From Dactylonectria macrodidyma (Eukaryota > Ascomycota > Sordariomycetes > Hypocreales > Nectriaceae), in contig JAGMUV010000001.1 in NCBI GenBank assembly GCA_020744425.1, forward strand, positions 1,860,001-1,924,000: DNA of 64,000 nt, given 5' to 3'. The notes under the pieces were generated by a model, which saw only the letters and a program-made list of their open reading frames with translations, was not told the origin of the DNA and ran no database searches. Shown here piece after piece: positions 23,335 through 35,476 of this stretch (the first letter of the stretch is position 1; each line of letters begins with the position of its first letter). The translations under genes and the position numbers were made by a program.

Positions 23335-26300
23335 TCATACATCCTCGCCTTCCGCATCGACATCCTCTTCCTCGATGGTTTCGTTATACTGGCGTTCAGG
23401 TTCTGCCCCTGGCGCGTCACGGTCCGCGCCATTCTCCTTAATTCGTGTCGCGTTAGCCTTATCTGTCGACACGACAACCGAATCGTTCGAACGGGTGCTT
23501 CCGACAGGAACCTCGGCCTGCTCAAGGTCCTTAGCCTCAGTAATTGGCTGCAGCTGGGATTGCGGCTCTTTCTGCCACCCAGGCGGAAGGCCAGGTCCGC
23601 TGTCAGCATTGCCGTAGTCTGCCTTCTTGGTTCCCTTCGGCCAGCGCCCAGGCCCTCTACCGGTGCCACCACTCTTCCGCCTCGATGAGCTTTTGGAGCT
23701 CTTGGAATTCTTGGATGACTTGGGGCGTGATGGCGTGGGTCGATGGCTGCTCCCTCCAGGCCGTTTTGGTCTTGAGCTGCTGCCACCAGCTCGCTGCGCA
23801 GACGGCCGACTCCCACTCTGGCGCGACCGATCGGCCCGCCGACTTCCCGTAATAGCTGGGAAGATCTCAAAGCGTGAAGGGGGAATATCCCGGTAGGGCA
23901 ATTCCCATGGTTCAGTATCATCAACATCAAGCATCTCTTCATCCTCATTTGAGGCATGTCCATCGGCATCTCGAGTCGCTTTCCCGACAGAATCGATCAA
24001 TTCTGGCGCCTTATCCTCCGCCTCATCCTCCGCCTCGGTTGACTCTAGCGGGAGTTCTGTCTCTTGCCCGGACGCGGATGGGCTCCTGTTCTCGCCATTC
24101 GTAGTTGGCTGGGTCTCGGTCCCGACAGTGTTAAGGCCCTCGTCCACTTTCGCCTCGTCATCTTCCCGAGGTGCAATTGTGTTAATGGGTGGGCCAAGCT
24201 CAAAGTTGGCTGCATTGTTGCGCCCCATCACATAGGGAGTCCACGCGAGAGCCGAGGGTTTCAGCTTGACATGGCCCTTGGACTCCCACTTGGCAACGTA
24301 TTGTCGACAGTATTCAACGTCCACTCTAAATGCATAAAGCTTCGTCTGTGGATCTCGTACCAAGGCACGCAGGCCCTCCAGAGCAGCGATTACATCATCG
24401 GCTGTCATCCCCGTTTCGTCGGAGATCCGCTTGATGCTTAGCCCTTGTTTCTTGTACGCTTCCCCGTCCATAACACTGAGAAAATAGCGGCAAATAATCA
24501 AGCGCCAGTAGTTGCGGTATGACACCAAGCCCATATCTGACAGAGGCTTTTCTGGCGAGCCTGTCTTCTGCTCAGCCTTTGTGAGAAGGTATGAGAAGTC
24601 AATGAGGAGATTGCCATAGCCTTTTCGTTGGTGAATCGGTAAGGTGAGAATGCATGAGACGTTGTTCTGGCTGCTCGCCCGTTTCTCCTTGGAAAAGTAT
24701 CCTACAAAGTGATAACCGCAGTCGTCGTATTCGCAGAGAACATAGAAGAGGAAGGGTTCCACATCATAGTAGAGCGTCTTCGAACCAAGAAACAGTTTGG
24801 CGAGAAGGCAAAGGTTTTGGCAGTAGACGGGGTTTTTGCGACCGTCAACCTCAAAGACTGACACAGAACCGTGCCGATATATCTCGTCGCCAGGCGGATG
24901 CTTTGCAGGGCATTTGAGCTTGTGCCTCCACGCGACGTAGTCTGAGTTCATGTACTTGAGACAAAACTCGCAGATGTATAGCACACGATTCCGGCTGTAC
25001 TCGGCCGGATATGGTGCCGCGTACCAGGTGTCAATTTCCCAGCCACCGAACTCGATGCACTCGATCTGGCTTGCATTGTCCGCCGTCTTCTTGGACTTTC
25101 GATGAGGAACCTCATTTTCTGCCTGCATGGCAAGGATGCGGGCTCGCCATTCGTCTTCGGCCTTTTGCTTGGACTCATCAAATCTCCGGCGATCCTCGGG
25201 TACAGGCAGTGTTTTTGAGGTATCGGCCTCAGCCTCCGTCAGAATGCCACCGTATGGGCGGCCCTTCATATCCTCAGTCTCCCTATCAAAGAAAGAGTAG
25301 AATGGTTGTGAGTAGGCGTCTGAGGTAAACGGCGTTGGAAGACTAGAGATAGGAATAAGGTCTTTCTTCGGGGCTGGTACTGTCGGCGGAATCACCGCCG
25401 TCACTTGACGCTGAGGCGTTGGTCGAGCAGCACTCCCTGCTGCAGGTCGTCTTCTGTCACGTTTCCTTCGAGATAGAATTTCCTTCAGGTTGCCAGGTCG
25501 GACCTGGATCTTTAGAACCAGGGCGTTTCGTGTCCGTTTCTCAACCGTAACTGGTGGCGGTGCTGTAACTTTGAGTCGAGCTCTGAGGGGATGTTGCCTC
25601 GCGGCTTCCGTCGAGTTGTCATTGTCTATGGCATCCTCATTTGAAGAGTCGGGCTCGTTGGATTGGTTTTGCCGGCGCTTCTTGTGGGAAGTGGCATCAT
25701 CATCCGACTCCGGAGAAGATGACTTCCGCTTCCTCAGCGACCGGGATTCGTCTACAGAGTCCTCAATCATGACATCTTCAGTAAGCGCAGAGGGAGACGA
25801 TGACACATCAGTTCTCGACTGGGACGGCAGCAATTGTCCAGCGAGCTCAGGGGCATCCGATTGCTGTGAAGGGAACTGAGTGTCACCATCTACACCTTGA
25901 CCATTAACCTCTTGGTCGCCCTGCTCCTCTATGTCGGATTCGCCGTCGAAGCATTCAGGGCATTTCCAATTTTTGGGAGCTGGGTAAGTTAGCCTCGGAT
26001 GCAAGTTTGGTAACTTCGGAATACTTACTGTTTTGTTCGTTCATAGCCGCCGCAAGGCGGGCGCATTGCTGGTGTGCTGAACCCATGATTAGCGCATGTT
26101 CGACATCTAAGGCAAAGTGCTCGCACCATTCTCTCCACAGCTTGCACATGCGAGGAACGCTTCGAAATCCTCGCTGGGGTCGTTCTCCTCGTCTTGTTTA
26201 CAGAATATGCAGTTATTCGATGCTGCAGCTTCTGAGTCTTCGTCTTCTTCTTCTGGGCCCCCCGCCTCTTGCCATGGCGCCTCCTCGTCTGACTCATCTT

Positions 26301-26742
26301 CGAGGGCACTGGGTGGATCAGAGGCGTTACTCTCTGCATCCTCTTCTTCATCTGTATCCCCGGGTTTGAATTTGACAGCCCCCACGCCCTCTTCTTGGTC
26401 GTACTCCTCCCCTTCGGCGTCTTCATCTCCCTCCTCTTCGATATCGCCATGGGCGTGACCGTTAGAGATCGATTTCTGTTGATGTGATAGATAATCGGTG
26501 TCCTCCTCGCCTGATGCATCCTCGTCAAGCTCCTCTCCTGATGCGTCCTGGTCGCTGAGTTCCATATCGTCAACCTCACCAGCAACACTGCTTGCGCCAG
26601 CACTCGCCCCTGCTTTCCTGTATCCTAGAGCGTTGATTGTGGAAGCTCCTTCTGGAGTGTCGGCCGATTCGTATTCGGCGTCGTCGTCGGAGAGCATTTC
26701 GCTACGCTGCGGCTCCTGGTCCATCGCATGTGCCTTTTTCAT
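23335..26742 (-). CDS. SAS3: MYST histone acetyltransferase, Sas3-type with PHD-like finger
   Basis: Exons are 26742-26127, 26076-26029 and 25979-23335, giving 1102 aa. A very acidic N-terminus leads to a PHD-like zinc finger from about residue 178 (CIFC, CASCGE, AHQQC, NWKCPEC), spliced across two small introns. The MYST domain spans about residues 530-810: a C2HC finger (CEFCLKYMNSDYVAWRHKLKC region), catalytic Cys in SCILTLP near 664, the acetyl-CoA loop QRKGYG near 672, and the general-base Glu in SPEKPLSD near 698. The combination of a PHD-like finger and MYST domain fits the Sas3/MOZ branch, which acetylates H3K14 in NuA3, rather than Esa1, which has a chromodomain. The C-terminus is long, acidic and then Ser/Lys/Arg-rich. 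Confidence 0.93.
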
Positions 26743-27412
26743 GGTAACCTCTGCGTCCTGGCAAGAAAAAGGTCGAATTTTAGCGCTGCCATTCGCATGC
26801 CGGCCGACTAAGATGTGTTGCGACGGGATTCTCGCGATGTGGTTACGTTCGGTTCATGACGATGCCTGGGGAGACGCGGTCGTGGATTGAAGGGGGCTCG
26901 CCACTGGACGCGTAGGGCGGTTTGCAATGCAGCGATTGAAGTTTCAGGCGCAAGTCTAAAAGGTAGTGGGAATGACGCGTTGGGATCTCAGACAACACTG
27001 GAAGCGTTGATGGAAGTTCGTCTGGTGGGATATGTCGCGTTATTCGTGAGGTGTCAATCAAGGCGTCGCGGCAGCTTGTCCCTCAAGGGCCCACATCTGA
27101 TTTTCGGTATGTTCACCGTGGAGAATGCTCCAAGCGCTAAGCCAACCTTGTCACCTTGGGTGCAGGGGAAAAGTATCGCTCACCTTGGAGCCGGGTTTAG
27201 TAGTGCCTCAGGCATCAACCCCATCGCCAATCACTCAATCGTCAATGGCTCGGTCCATCGTGAGCTTCAAGACTCCAGGTCCGGCCGCTTGGAATATCAA
27301 CGCCCACCCTGACAGCCCCGATCGACCAGTGAAACCTGGTCAATCCAGTTTCTAAACCAACGAGCCACCCGTCGGATACCTTCGAGTCTGCCCAGGCAGC
27401 ACTACCGCGACC
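26743..27412. promoter_or_regulatory. Divergent promoter region, SAS3 and NDUFA1
   Basis: This 670 bp separates the starts of two divergently transcribed genes. No additional gene is supported, and no clear TATA box is seen, as usual for housekeeping promoters. Confidence 0.5.
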
Positions 27413-27901
27413 ATGCCCGTCCCTTTCGAGTCTCTCCTCCCCTATGTCATCATGACCGGCGTATGTCTCTTCGACGATTCCTTGGCCTAGTTGGACGAAA
27501 CTCATTCAATGACAGATGTTCGCCGTCTCTGGAACTGGGCTTGCCGTCATCAAGACCATGCAGAACGATGGCAAGCGCCCCCGCTATTCCATTGACCAGT
27601 GGGATAAAGTACGTCGAGTATCTCGCATTTAATATTGTTACCAATTGCTAATTGCCGTCACAGCAAAGTACGATACGCCCCAGACGAGAGGATATTATAC
27701 TAGATATTAGATACTGACGGGGCTTTTAGTGATGGAGCGTGATCGTCGACTCACCGGAAGTTTACGAGGACAGACAGACAAAGCAACGGCCCCCCCAGGC
27801 TTCGAGTTGAACAATCCTTGGAAGGTATGAATGCTCCTATGTTGAGATAGGAATTGCAATCTGCTAACACGAAGTCATAGTTGGAGTCACGCTTCTTGTG
27901 A
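27413..27901 (+). CDS. Mitochondrial complex I subunit MWFE/NDUFA1
   Basis: Five exons: 27413-27460, 27516-27608, 27664-27667, 27730-27824 and 27881-27901, giving 86 aa. The protein starts MPVPFESLLPYVIM with a single membrane helix through VSGTGLAVI. It then keeps QNDGKRPRYSIDQWDK, RDRRLTGSLRGQTD and PPGFELNNPWK, strongly conserved in this accessory subunit of NADH:ubiquinone oxidoreductase in the inner membrane. The third exon is only CAAA. Without it the flanking exons join to an immediate TGA; with it the DKQMMERDR sequence is restored. The last exon codes for six residues. The gene converges with CTU1/NCS6, ending 217 bp from that gene's stop. Confidence 0.88.
27664..27667 (+). other. 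4-nt microexon in NDUFA1
   Basis: The four bases CAAA lie between a perfect TCACAG acceptor and a GTACGA donor. They supply codon CAA and the A of the following ATG. Direct joining of the neighbouring exons gives AAA then TGA, a stop. Confidence 0.75.
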
Positions 27902-28118
27902 GAGAACAGATGCACTAGCTCAGCCGCATCAGCGAAAGTGCCGCACGCGCACATCACAAGTGTACATAGTAGAACAAAGAAGCATTGCGACACCAAAGAC
28001 AGAAGGATAGGCAAACAAAACAGAACCAAAACACTTTCTAATTCTGGCAGTCTCGTTTCTGTGACTGGATGTCTGTGCTTAATCGTAATTGCTTGGAACC
28101 TGCGCTCAGCGCGAGTTG

Positions 28119-29294
28119 TTATATTGCTATCTCTGCTCTGTTTTTGTTGAGTGTTTCCAACAATGTGCAAGCCTGACACATGGCTTGACTTGACATGTAT
28201 CCGCACTTGACGCATTGGCCTAGTGTTTGCAATGTGCCAGAAGTAGGCTCTTTCTGGCGCCGGCTGCGAATCGGCAATGTGACTGTATCCTCCTCCGGCT
28301 TCGGTGTTCCATTCGATGTAATTTCAGTCTCGAGTGCTGTGGATTTGGACTGGTTCTTGATATTCGCTTCCACCTGCATCATCTCGTTGCCAGAAGTGCG
28401 ACCGTTGGCCGAACCGCAACCTCCCATGCCTTCACCTTCATCGCAGGCGCAAGCTCCTTGACCCTTATCTGGTGTAAGCCGGGCCATGTCCTCTCCACTT
28501 CTGACGATGTCCAAGATTGCGCTTGGCCGTACCCTCTCCAGATTCTTGATCAAACCTCGTGCAGTCCCTCGGAAGGCTTCTGGACTGTAGATGCATTCGG
28601 TGCTGAAGTAGTCCAGCTTCTTGTGGTGGGCGTAAAGCACAATCTCTTTCTCGTATGCGTATTTTAGGGGCTTGCTCCTCTTAACATCACTGCTGGAATT
28701 TCCAGTGACGATGCTAGTACTTCGAGCTAATCGAGGCAAATCGCCGCGAAGGAGGTTCATGAGCACAGTCTCTGCGATATCGTCGGCGTTATGTCCTGTA
28801 ACGACATGCTTGATAGCCAGCTGCTTCGCTCCTCGGTCCAGGGCTTGACGCCGAAACACACCACAGTAGGTGCAGTTTCCTTTCTTGCCGATAGTCTCAA
28901 CAACTTGGTCCATCGTCCATCCGTAGAGTTGGTCGTATCCCACGATTTCCAGGGGCATATCGTATTGGATGGCGTTTCGCTTCACGGTTTCGAGTGAGTC
29001 ATCTCGATACCCTTTGATTCCCTCATCGACACTCAACAACACTAGATCAAGCCCGTAATTGTGTCGTTCGTTCAAAGTTTTCATCACCGATGCCAAAACT
29101 GTCGAGTCTTTGCCACCTGATGCACCGATGGCAACTCGCTCGCCTGGGAAGAAGAGTTTGGAAGATGTAATTGTGTGATGGACCTCATCTTCAAAGACCG
29201 CCAGAAAACAGTCTTTGCATAATTTGTGATGGTTCTTGGGCCGCCTGACAACGGCTCTATTATTCTGACACCGCCCACAATTTGTTGGAGGCAT
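28119..29294 (-). CDS. NCS6: Cytoplasmic tRNA 2-thiolation protein 1 (CTU1/NCS6)
   Basis: One exon, 391 aa. The N-terminal zinc finger uses C6, C9, C26 and C29 (CGRC, LCKDC). The PP-loop ATP-binding motif SGGKDST is at residues 59-65. A central CTYCG and [14 protein letters not shown] follow, and the C-terminal zinc site is [16 protein letters not shown]. With its partner NCS2/CTU2 the enzyme adenylates and thiolates U34 of tRNAs for Lys, Glu and Gln, using sulfur from URM1. The start is the first ATG; the frame extends further upstream but with no ATG. It is divergent from RPL8 across 510 bp, so both genes may share a promoter region for the translation apparatus. Confidence 0.96.
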   Translation of the reverse strand: MPPTNCGRCQNNRAVVRRPKNHHKLCKDCFLAVFEDEVHHTITSSKLFFPGERVAIGASGGKDSTVLASVMKTLNERHNYGLDLVLLSVDEGIKGYRDDSLETVKRNAIQYDMPLEIVGYDQLYGWTMDQVVETIGKKGNCTYCGVFRRQALDRGAKQLAIKHVVTGHNADDIAETVLMNLLRGDLPRLARSTSIVTGNSSSDVKRSKPLKYAYEKEIVLYAHHKKLDYFSTECIYSPEAFRGTARGLIKNLERVRPSAILDIVRSGEDMARLTPDKGQGACACDEGEGMGGCGSANGRTSGNEMMQVEANIKNQSKSTALETEITSNGTPKPEEDTVTLPIRSRRQKEPTSGTLQTLGQCVKCGYMSSQAMCQACTLLETLNKNRAEIAI

Positions 29295-29804
29295 ATTGAA
29301 GAAACTAGTCGTTATTTTTAAAATTCGAGCTGTGTTGGTTGTCGAATCAAGATCATGAAAGTGAAGAGACGCCGGCGGTCGTTGTTTCGTTCTATGCAAA
29401 TCGAGAGTTCAATAGGTTCTGCAATCTGAAAGATAGGCGGATCCCGAAGCCTGACTTGGCGCACGTGCAAAGATGATACTGATGGTCGAAATTATCAAGT
29501 ACGTTTGCAAACCTAACTTCTTCATTACTCATCCCTAGGCTTCCCATGAGCTTGACGGGCGCCCAAAAGAAAAAAAACACTGTCCACACTGTGAAGTGAG
29601 GCGCCGTCACGTGCCACCCGCCACACTTCAGCCCCTCCTAGTCTATGTGGGGCAACACCAGTGCGGCGCGAGGCACAGGAAGCCCTAATTTTCGTTCCCA
29701 CCGAAATTCATTCACTTCTCGCCTTTTTTTTTAGTTTCTTCGTCAACCACAACCCATCACGGACTTTGCCCTTCAACCCACGAGCACTCACCCAAAGATC
29801 CAAG
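29295..29804. promoter_or_regulatory. Divergent promoter region, NCS6 and RPL8
   Basis: 510 bp between two starts. AGCCCTAA at 29681-29688 resembles the GCCCTAA/telobox-like word seen in ribosomal protein promoters of filamentous ascomycetes, and is followed by a long T tract just before the RPL8 leader. Assignment of the motif to RPL8 is inference. Confidence 0.45.
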
Positions 29805-30955
29805 ATGGTAAGTACATGAATAACCACCTGGACTCTAACGGCCACAGTTTCGTGAGTCAAATGCGCTCTGCGCAATTGAGCCGCGGTGTCGCTTGCGACG
29901 CCGTCGGTATTCCGCCTGCCATCCTTTATTGGACCAGGTGATGACTTGGCTGGAGATGCGGCGTGTGCAGAAATGCCACTGCCTGCTCTCACTAGAGTTC
30001 AGAGAAGATCATTTGGTTTGAATACCTTGCTGATGTCTTCTTTTCTCAATGACAGCCCCCCAAGTCCGGCAAGAAGGTCGCCCCCGCCCCTTTCCCCCAG
30101 GGAAAGGCTGGCAAGAAGGCCCCTAAGGTATGCACATCAATATTCTCTTCCGCCTGCGAACGAGAGTTCGCTAACAGTCCGCTAGAACCCTCTCCTCGAG
30201 AAGCGTGCCCGAAACTTCGGTATTGGCCAGGACATCCAGCCCAAGCGCAATGTCTCCCGCATGGTGAAGTGGCCCGAGTATGTCCGCCTCCAGCGACAGA
30301 AGAAGATCCTTCAGATGCGCCTGAAGGTTCCCCCGGCTCTGTCCCAGTTCCAGCACGTCCTCGACCGCAACACCGCCGCCCAGGCTTTCAAGCTCCTCAA
30401 CAAGTACCGCCCTGAGACCAAGGCCGAGAAGAAGGAGCGCCTCCTCCAGGAGGCCACCGCCGTCAAGGAGGGCAAGAAGAAGGAGGATGTCTCCAAGAAG
30501 CCCTATACCGTCAAGTACGGTCTCAACCACGTCGTTGGCCTGATTGAGAACAAGAAGGCTTCTCTCGTCCTCATCCCCAACGATGTCGAGCCCATTGAGC
30601 TCGTCGTCTTCCTTCCCTCTCTTTGCAAGAAGATGGGTGTCCCCTATGCTATCGTGAAGGGCAAGGCCCGTCTCGGCACGGTCGTCCACAAGAAGGTATG
30701 CATCTCTTGCCTCGTCGGTTTTCCCCCCTTCCAACATGCTGACTTGGATTTTAGACCGCTGCTGTCCTCGCCGTCACTGAGGTCCGCTCTGAGGACAAGA
30801 CCGAACTCTCCAAGCTCGTCTCTGCCATCAAGGATGGTTACATGGAGTCTCACGACCAGGCTCGCCGACAGTGGGGTGGAGGCATCATGGGCCCCAAGGC
30901 TGTGAAGCGAATTGAGAAGAAGCAGAAGGCTCTGGAGGCTGCTACCAAGATCTAA
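29805..30955 (+). CDS. RPL8: 60S ribosomal protein L8 (eL8, L7Ae family)
   Basis: Exons are 29805-29807, 30056-30127, 30186-30695 and 30755-30955, giving 261 aa. The first exon is only the ATG, followed by a 248-bp intron, a layout common in fungal ribosomal protein genes and often linked to regulated splicing. The product begins [19 protein letters not shown] and carries the eL8 core [18 protein letters not shown]. The L7Ae RNA-binding domain follows, with [19 protein letters not shown] and the helix around [18 protein letters not shown]. The C-terminus is lysine-rich. Codon use is strongly biased to C-ending codons, as expected of a very highly expressed gene. It sits in the large ribosomal subunit near the tunnel exit and acts in 27S pre-rRNA processing. 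Confidence 0.97.
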
Positions 30956-32246
30956 GCTGTCTTATACCCCTCACAATGCATTGCGATTAAGGGATCAACG
31001 GTGTTGCACGGTTCAGGGCATGGAAAATGAATGATTTTTCTTGGGTTACATTTTATCCCGTCCCCCATCGCAGTGACCTGTGGGGCTTGGGCTCGACCCT
31101 TCCACAATAGATGATGAGCTTGTCTCTAAATCAGACTTGAAATGTGATACGACCTTGAAGCCATGCTGCGCGATGTTGCTCGACGTGAATGTGTGGATTC
31201 GCTGTCATCCATGCCTTCGAAGACACTTGATATCCATCTTCGCTACTCTGGAATCCCAGCCTATTGATTTGCCGCTTGACCTTCAATTGAGCACTACCTG
31301 ACTGCCCTCGTCCTCTCAACCACAACGTCCATGTTCTTAAGGTCTTCCATGACTTAGCATTCAAACCACCAAGAGCTCGTCTCACACAGTTCCGCTTTTC
31401 ATTCAAGTATGAAGTGCCCTAGGAAAGAGGGTTCTAGCGGTGGGTGTTACGAGAAGTCTTCTTGGCGATGGAAGAGGACATTCTCCTCTACTTTCCTGAT
31501 CTCAGCTTATTATGCTGATTCATATGAAACAGTGCTGCTATTGCTATTCGTGGCAATTGTTCTCGAATCCTCGTTTGAAGCAGGGTACGACATTGCCTTA
31601 TTCTAGGCCCGGCATATCCTGAGGTAAGATAAGGTAGTGAGGTGCATACCGCGGCTATACCCACTTGTGCCTGGCCTTCAAGGAATGTCTAACATGCTAG
31701 GATGGTGTCTACGTAGGATGCAGCTAGTTCGGGGTAGTTGTAGCTTGCGCCTGATATGCATACCATGCACGTATGACGGACCTGTCCCGGGAGTTCGGAC
31801 TGCCTGCAAACTCTTTGTGGGGTTAAAGAGCATCTGTCTGCGAAAGATTTGCGATGAAAGTGCATTGTTGATAGTCAATGCTAGGCCGAGCTCCGTGCGA
31901 GGAGCATTTGCGCTGCCAAACCATTTACGTCGGCTATTCGTCTTTTGGACACAAATCTTGGTAAAGGTGACTCCAAAAGCAGAGTGATTGAGTATGCCTG
32001 AAGTTGGCCATGGGACCATTGTCTGGCTGGCTAATTAAAGAGCAAGCATGGAAGGCGATGCATCATCGAACCCAGCCTCCACCCCCTCCTTCTTTTCCCC
32101 AGATTTCTCCCACAATCTCCGTGCTCTCAGATTCATCACATCGTCAAGTAGTCTCGTCATCGTGCCGAAAATACCTGCCCCACATGGTGTATAGTGACTC
32201 GTCCGCATTTCCTTCTCCGCCACATATCGCCGCTGGGGTGCAATGC
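30956..32246. other. Convergent 3' interval, RPL8 and NTF2
   Basis: 1.3 kb between two converging genes. No coding signal is seen on either strand; the frames present are short and unlike any family. The 3' untranslated regions of both genes must lie here. Confidence 0.5.
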
Positions 32247-32962
32247 TTAACCGTAGATCAGCTTGAAGATGTCGTTGAAGACGTAGTACTGGCCGCTGGC
32301 ATCACGAGCCAGCTGGAAGGACTGGCTGAAGTTCATGGGGCGTTGCTCCTCATCGACCTAGAACAACAAGCGTTAGTGGTACACGTTATTCTCCATTCTT
32401 TCTCTCTGCAAAGCGTCTGTAAGGATATTGTGGCTGATGAGCATACCAAGAGCTGACCGGTGACAAGAATGATAATTCCTCCGTTGTCGTTTGAGGGCTG
32501 GGCGTCCTTGGTTGTGACCTGATGCTTGACCTGCTGGAAGGGGAGACCCTGTTTGAAACATCAGCATGGAAATTCTTGCGGAGGCGGTTAAGAGTTTATG
32601 AACGCACCGCAAGCTTCTCAACAATGGCAGCAGCACCGAGGGAGGAGGAGGACTCGAAAGTCAGCATGGAGTTTTCGCGCTTTTGACGTCGTTAGTAGTC
32701 TCATTCGTGTTGCAGAAACTGACAAAGTAGTAGGACATACGTAGAGGCTAACGAGCTCCTTGCGATCGGTGTCGAACTTGCCGAAGTAGAAGTCGATGAA
32801 CTGGTCTGTTCACGCATACGTCAATACTACCGTCTCGCGACCGAGAGCGACAAAAGCTTGCTGGTTGGACATACCCGCGATAGCCTGGAAGTCTATTATA
32901 ATGCGCGGTTAGTTTCGTTGCCACAGGCAGCTGGAGCGAGGAGCTGAGAACCTACCACCCAT
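32247..32962 (-). CDS. NTF2: Nuclear transport factor 2 (NTF2)
   Basis: Six exons in transcription order: 32962-32956, 32892-32875, 32805-32741, 32679-32608, 32548-32447 and 32357-32247, giving 124 aa, the normal family length. The first two exons are tiny (7 and 18 nt). The sequence keeps FQAIADQFIDFYF, FDTDRKEL, YRENSMLTFE, GLPFQQVKHQV, DAQPSNDNGGIIILVTGQLL and a YYVFNDIFKLIYG terminus. NTF2 binds Ran-GDP and FxFG nucleoporins and returns Ran to the nucleus. No single exon is long enough to stand out, so the gene is easily missed by ORF calling. Confidence 0.95.
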
Positions 32963-33717
32963 CTTGAATGTTTGGTTGCCGGTGTAGCGGTCGAAATTAA
33001 AGGGCGATGGTCTCAAGGAGGGGGGAAGATTGAGAGCAAAGGGGGAGAGCTTGGTTGTTGAATAGTCGCGGTCTGCCTAGGGGAGAAGAGCAAAGAGAAG
33101 ATGGATGGATGGTGGGGTTATTAAGGAGGGGCAGGGCATCCAAGGCGGGGCTGGGTAATTTGCTGTTGCTGTGCTGCACGCCACCAGCGGCAGATTGCGC
33201 CCCGGTAGAAGCATATCTGATGCATCGGTAGCCCGATATTGCAAGGCCGCGTCGGGTGCCCAGAGGAATTACTCCGCCCCAGCCACGGGGCATGGAATAA
33301 AATGCGAGCTCCAGAAAAGTTTCTCTCCAAAACAAACCAATCTCTCAGCAAAAGAGCACCCAAGCTGCCCAATGTCAAGTGACGTTGGGCTAGGTCAGGC
33401 TGAAAGATGCCTGACGGCTTTGGATGACGAATTCATCATCATCTCACTTTCCACGGTTCAAGTCCCATCCGCCCGACTTGAGCCCGCCCAGTAAGGTACG
33501 TTGCGCAGCCAATGATGCACTTTGCCCGCCTCCAACAAGTAGTCAACACCCAAGACACCGTCCACACCCAACATGATGACACTCGCTTATAAGAACGGCC
33601 AACTGAACTACATTGTTGAAACCAATTTTACCAAGCTTAACCGTCTGACACGTTTCCCCTCCACACTTTGTTATGATTCCGGGACTCATGCAAGGGAATG
33701 CTTTGCTAACTTGGCAA
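32963..33717. other. NTF2 promoter and 3' region of the hydrolase gene
   Basis: About 750 bp between two minus-strand genes. No gene is seen. GGTTCAAGTCC at 33455-33465 looks like a tRNA B-box but has no matching A-box or acceptor stem. Confidence 0.5.
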
Positions 33718-35476
33718 TCAGTCTAGCCTAGAAACCGTCTGAGAGACAGCTTGGAACTCCACGCTGCCTTCATACGCGCCCGCAATACGGTCCCACCACC
33801 CGATGACGAGCGCAGAGGGCTTCCCGTCCGGACCAATCTTGAATTCAACCCTCCCCCACTGCTGTGAGAACTTGGGCGGGTTCTTGGCAGCTTGGTCCAC
33901 GAGTAGAATCCACCAGTTCCCAGTGACGTGGTAAAACCGCGTCGAGATGTTCAATGTGCTGTTGCGACGGTGGCCCACGAGGATCTCACGTCCCGGCTTC
34001 GTGCTGTCCGGCTCGACACGCAACGTGAGGCCATCGTAGCCTTGATTGTAGTATGTGCCTGCTAGATCTTCACCACCCAAAGGAGACGGCAACGGAGGAT
34101 CCGCTCTATCTGGGAAGATGGTTTCAACCCCCTTATCATAGCCTTTAGCGAGCTTGTCAATCAGTTTATGCCACCTACACAGTCGTGTCAGTTGTTCATT
34201 CGTTCAGTTGTGCCAGATTCGGGTTGGGCTGCCTACTCGACGCCTAGATCAGCCTGGTCATCAGGAGCGATCCCCAACTTGTCATGCAGCAGCCTGTACG
34301 CCAACACGTCCTCGGCCGCATTGGACGTCATGGCGGTGTTTGCAAACGCCACGACGCCGAACTTGGCATCGGGGAGCCAGTACACCTGGGCGCCGAAGCC
34401 AACGATGCCGCCCGAGTGCGTGTACATCAGATGGCCGCGATACAGCGTGCGCTGCCACCCGAGGCCGTACATGGCAATGTCTTTGCCCATGGAAGGCATG
34501 CCGCAGAGGATGCGCGGCGTGCGCATGTCGCGGTGAGCCGCGGCCGAGAAGGGCGCCGTCTGATGCACAAGGCACTTGATCCATCTTGCGTAGTCGGCCG
34601 CCGTTGATATGATGCCGCCCGCGCCGCTAATCTCGACGACCGTCATGTGCGGCTCCTTGCGGTGAGTCCCCTCTACTTCGTCCCAGTAGTAGCCCGTCGC
34701 CAGGTGCTCCGGCGCCGACTGCGCCGCTTCCAGGGAGAAGTATGTCGACGACATGCCCAGCGGCTCCCAGATCAGCTCGCGCAGCACGTCGCCGAGCGGT
34801 CTGCCCGTGAGCGTCTCGATGACGTGCGACAACATTGAATACATCAGGTTGCAGTACTCAAACTTGACGCGGGGCTCCTCCGTCATGTCTAGGTGTCGCA
34901 GGTTGCGCACCAGATCCCTAACGGTCGCGAATCTCTTCCTCCTCCCGTCCGGCCCAACGATATCGCCGTCCTTATCGTCGACGAAGCGTGCCGTCGCAGC
35001 ATCGTGCCTCGGGAACCCTGTGCGGTGACAAGCAGCGTCCTCGAGCGTCAGGTGCTCCGTGGCCCAGGTGTCCTTCAGCACGAAATCGTCGCGGATGAGG
35101 CTCGAGATTGGCGTCGCCCAGCCTCTGGCCAGTGCCGGATACGCCTTTGTGTCAATCAGGTGGGCGAGCGCTGCGCTGGTGAAAGCTTTGGTGGTCGATG
35201 CCCCGTACCAGAGCGTGTCTGGTGTTGCGGACGTGTCTGGGTACGTTGCGATGCCGTAGCTCTGCCGTGTTAGTTAGTAAGTGTGAAGACTTCATGAAAC
35301 GGTTGTCGGTTTCTCGAGCAGTCTGAGGGAGAATATACCTGCGTAAAGACTTCCTCGTCGTCAATCACAGCGATCGAGACGCCTGGGACTTTCCAATCCT
35401 CAAGTATCGCTTTGGCAAAATCGCCAAACTCGTCAGTGAACGGGTTCTCATCGTCAACTCTCAGATACTCTCCCAT
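33718..35476 (-). CDS. Beta-lactamase-related serine hydrolase
   Basis: Exons are 35476-35339, 35261-34237 and 34174-33718, giving 539 aa. The class C beta-lactamase/DD-peptidase fold motifs are present: SxxK as S68-TT-K71 in GASTTKAF, YxN as Y182-C-N184 in FEYCN, and HSGG in place of the KTG triad. A C-terminal beta domain (about residues 390-539) follows, as in fungal and LACTB-like relatives. No signal peptide is visible, so an intracellular esterase or amidase role is more likely than antibiotic breakdown; the substrate is unknown. Similar proteins appear in fungal biosynthetic clusters as transesterases, but nothing here supports one. A MITE lies 256 bp upstream of the start. Confidence 0.88.

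Noticed and set aside
29936..30035. Possible C/D snoRNA in RPL8 intron 1 (GTGATGA ... CTGA)
   Set aside because: The boxes are about 90 bases apart, but the flanks do not pair into a terminal stem and no clear D' box is seen.
33455..33465. GGTTCAAGTCC, tRNA B-box-like
   Set aside because: No A-box, no acceptor-stem pairing and no T-stem partner in the surrounding 100 bases.
33718..35476. Beta-lactamase-like gene read as antibiotic resistance
   Set aside because: It lacks a signal peptide and belongs to a broad eukaryotic hydrolase family with diverse substrates; no resistance role can be inferred.
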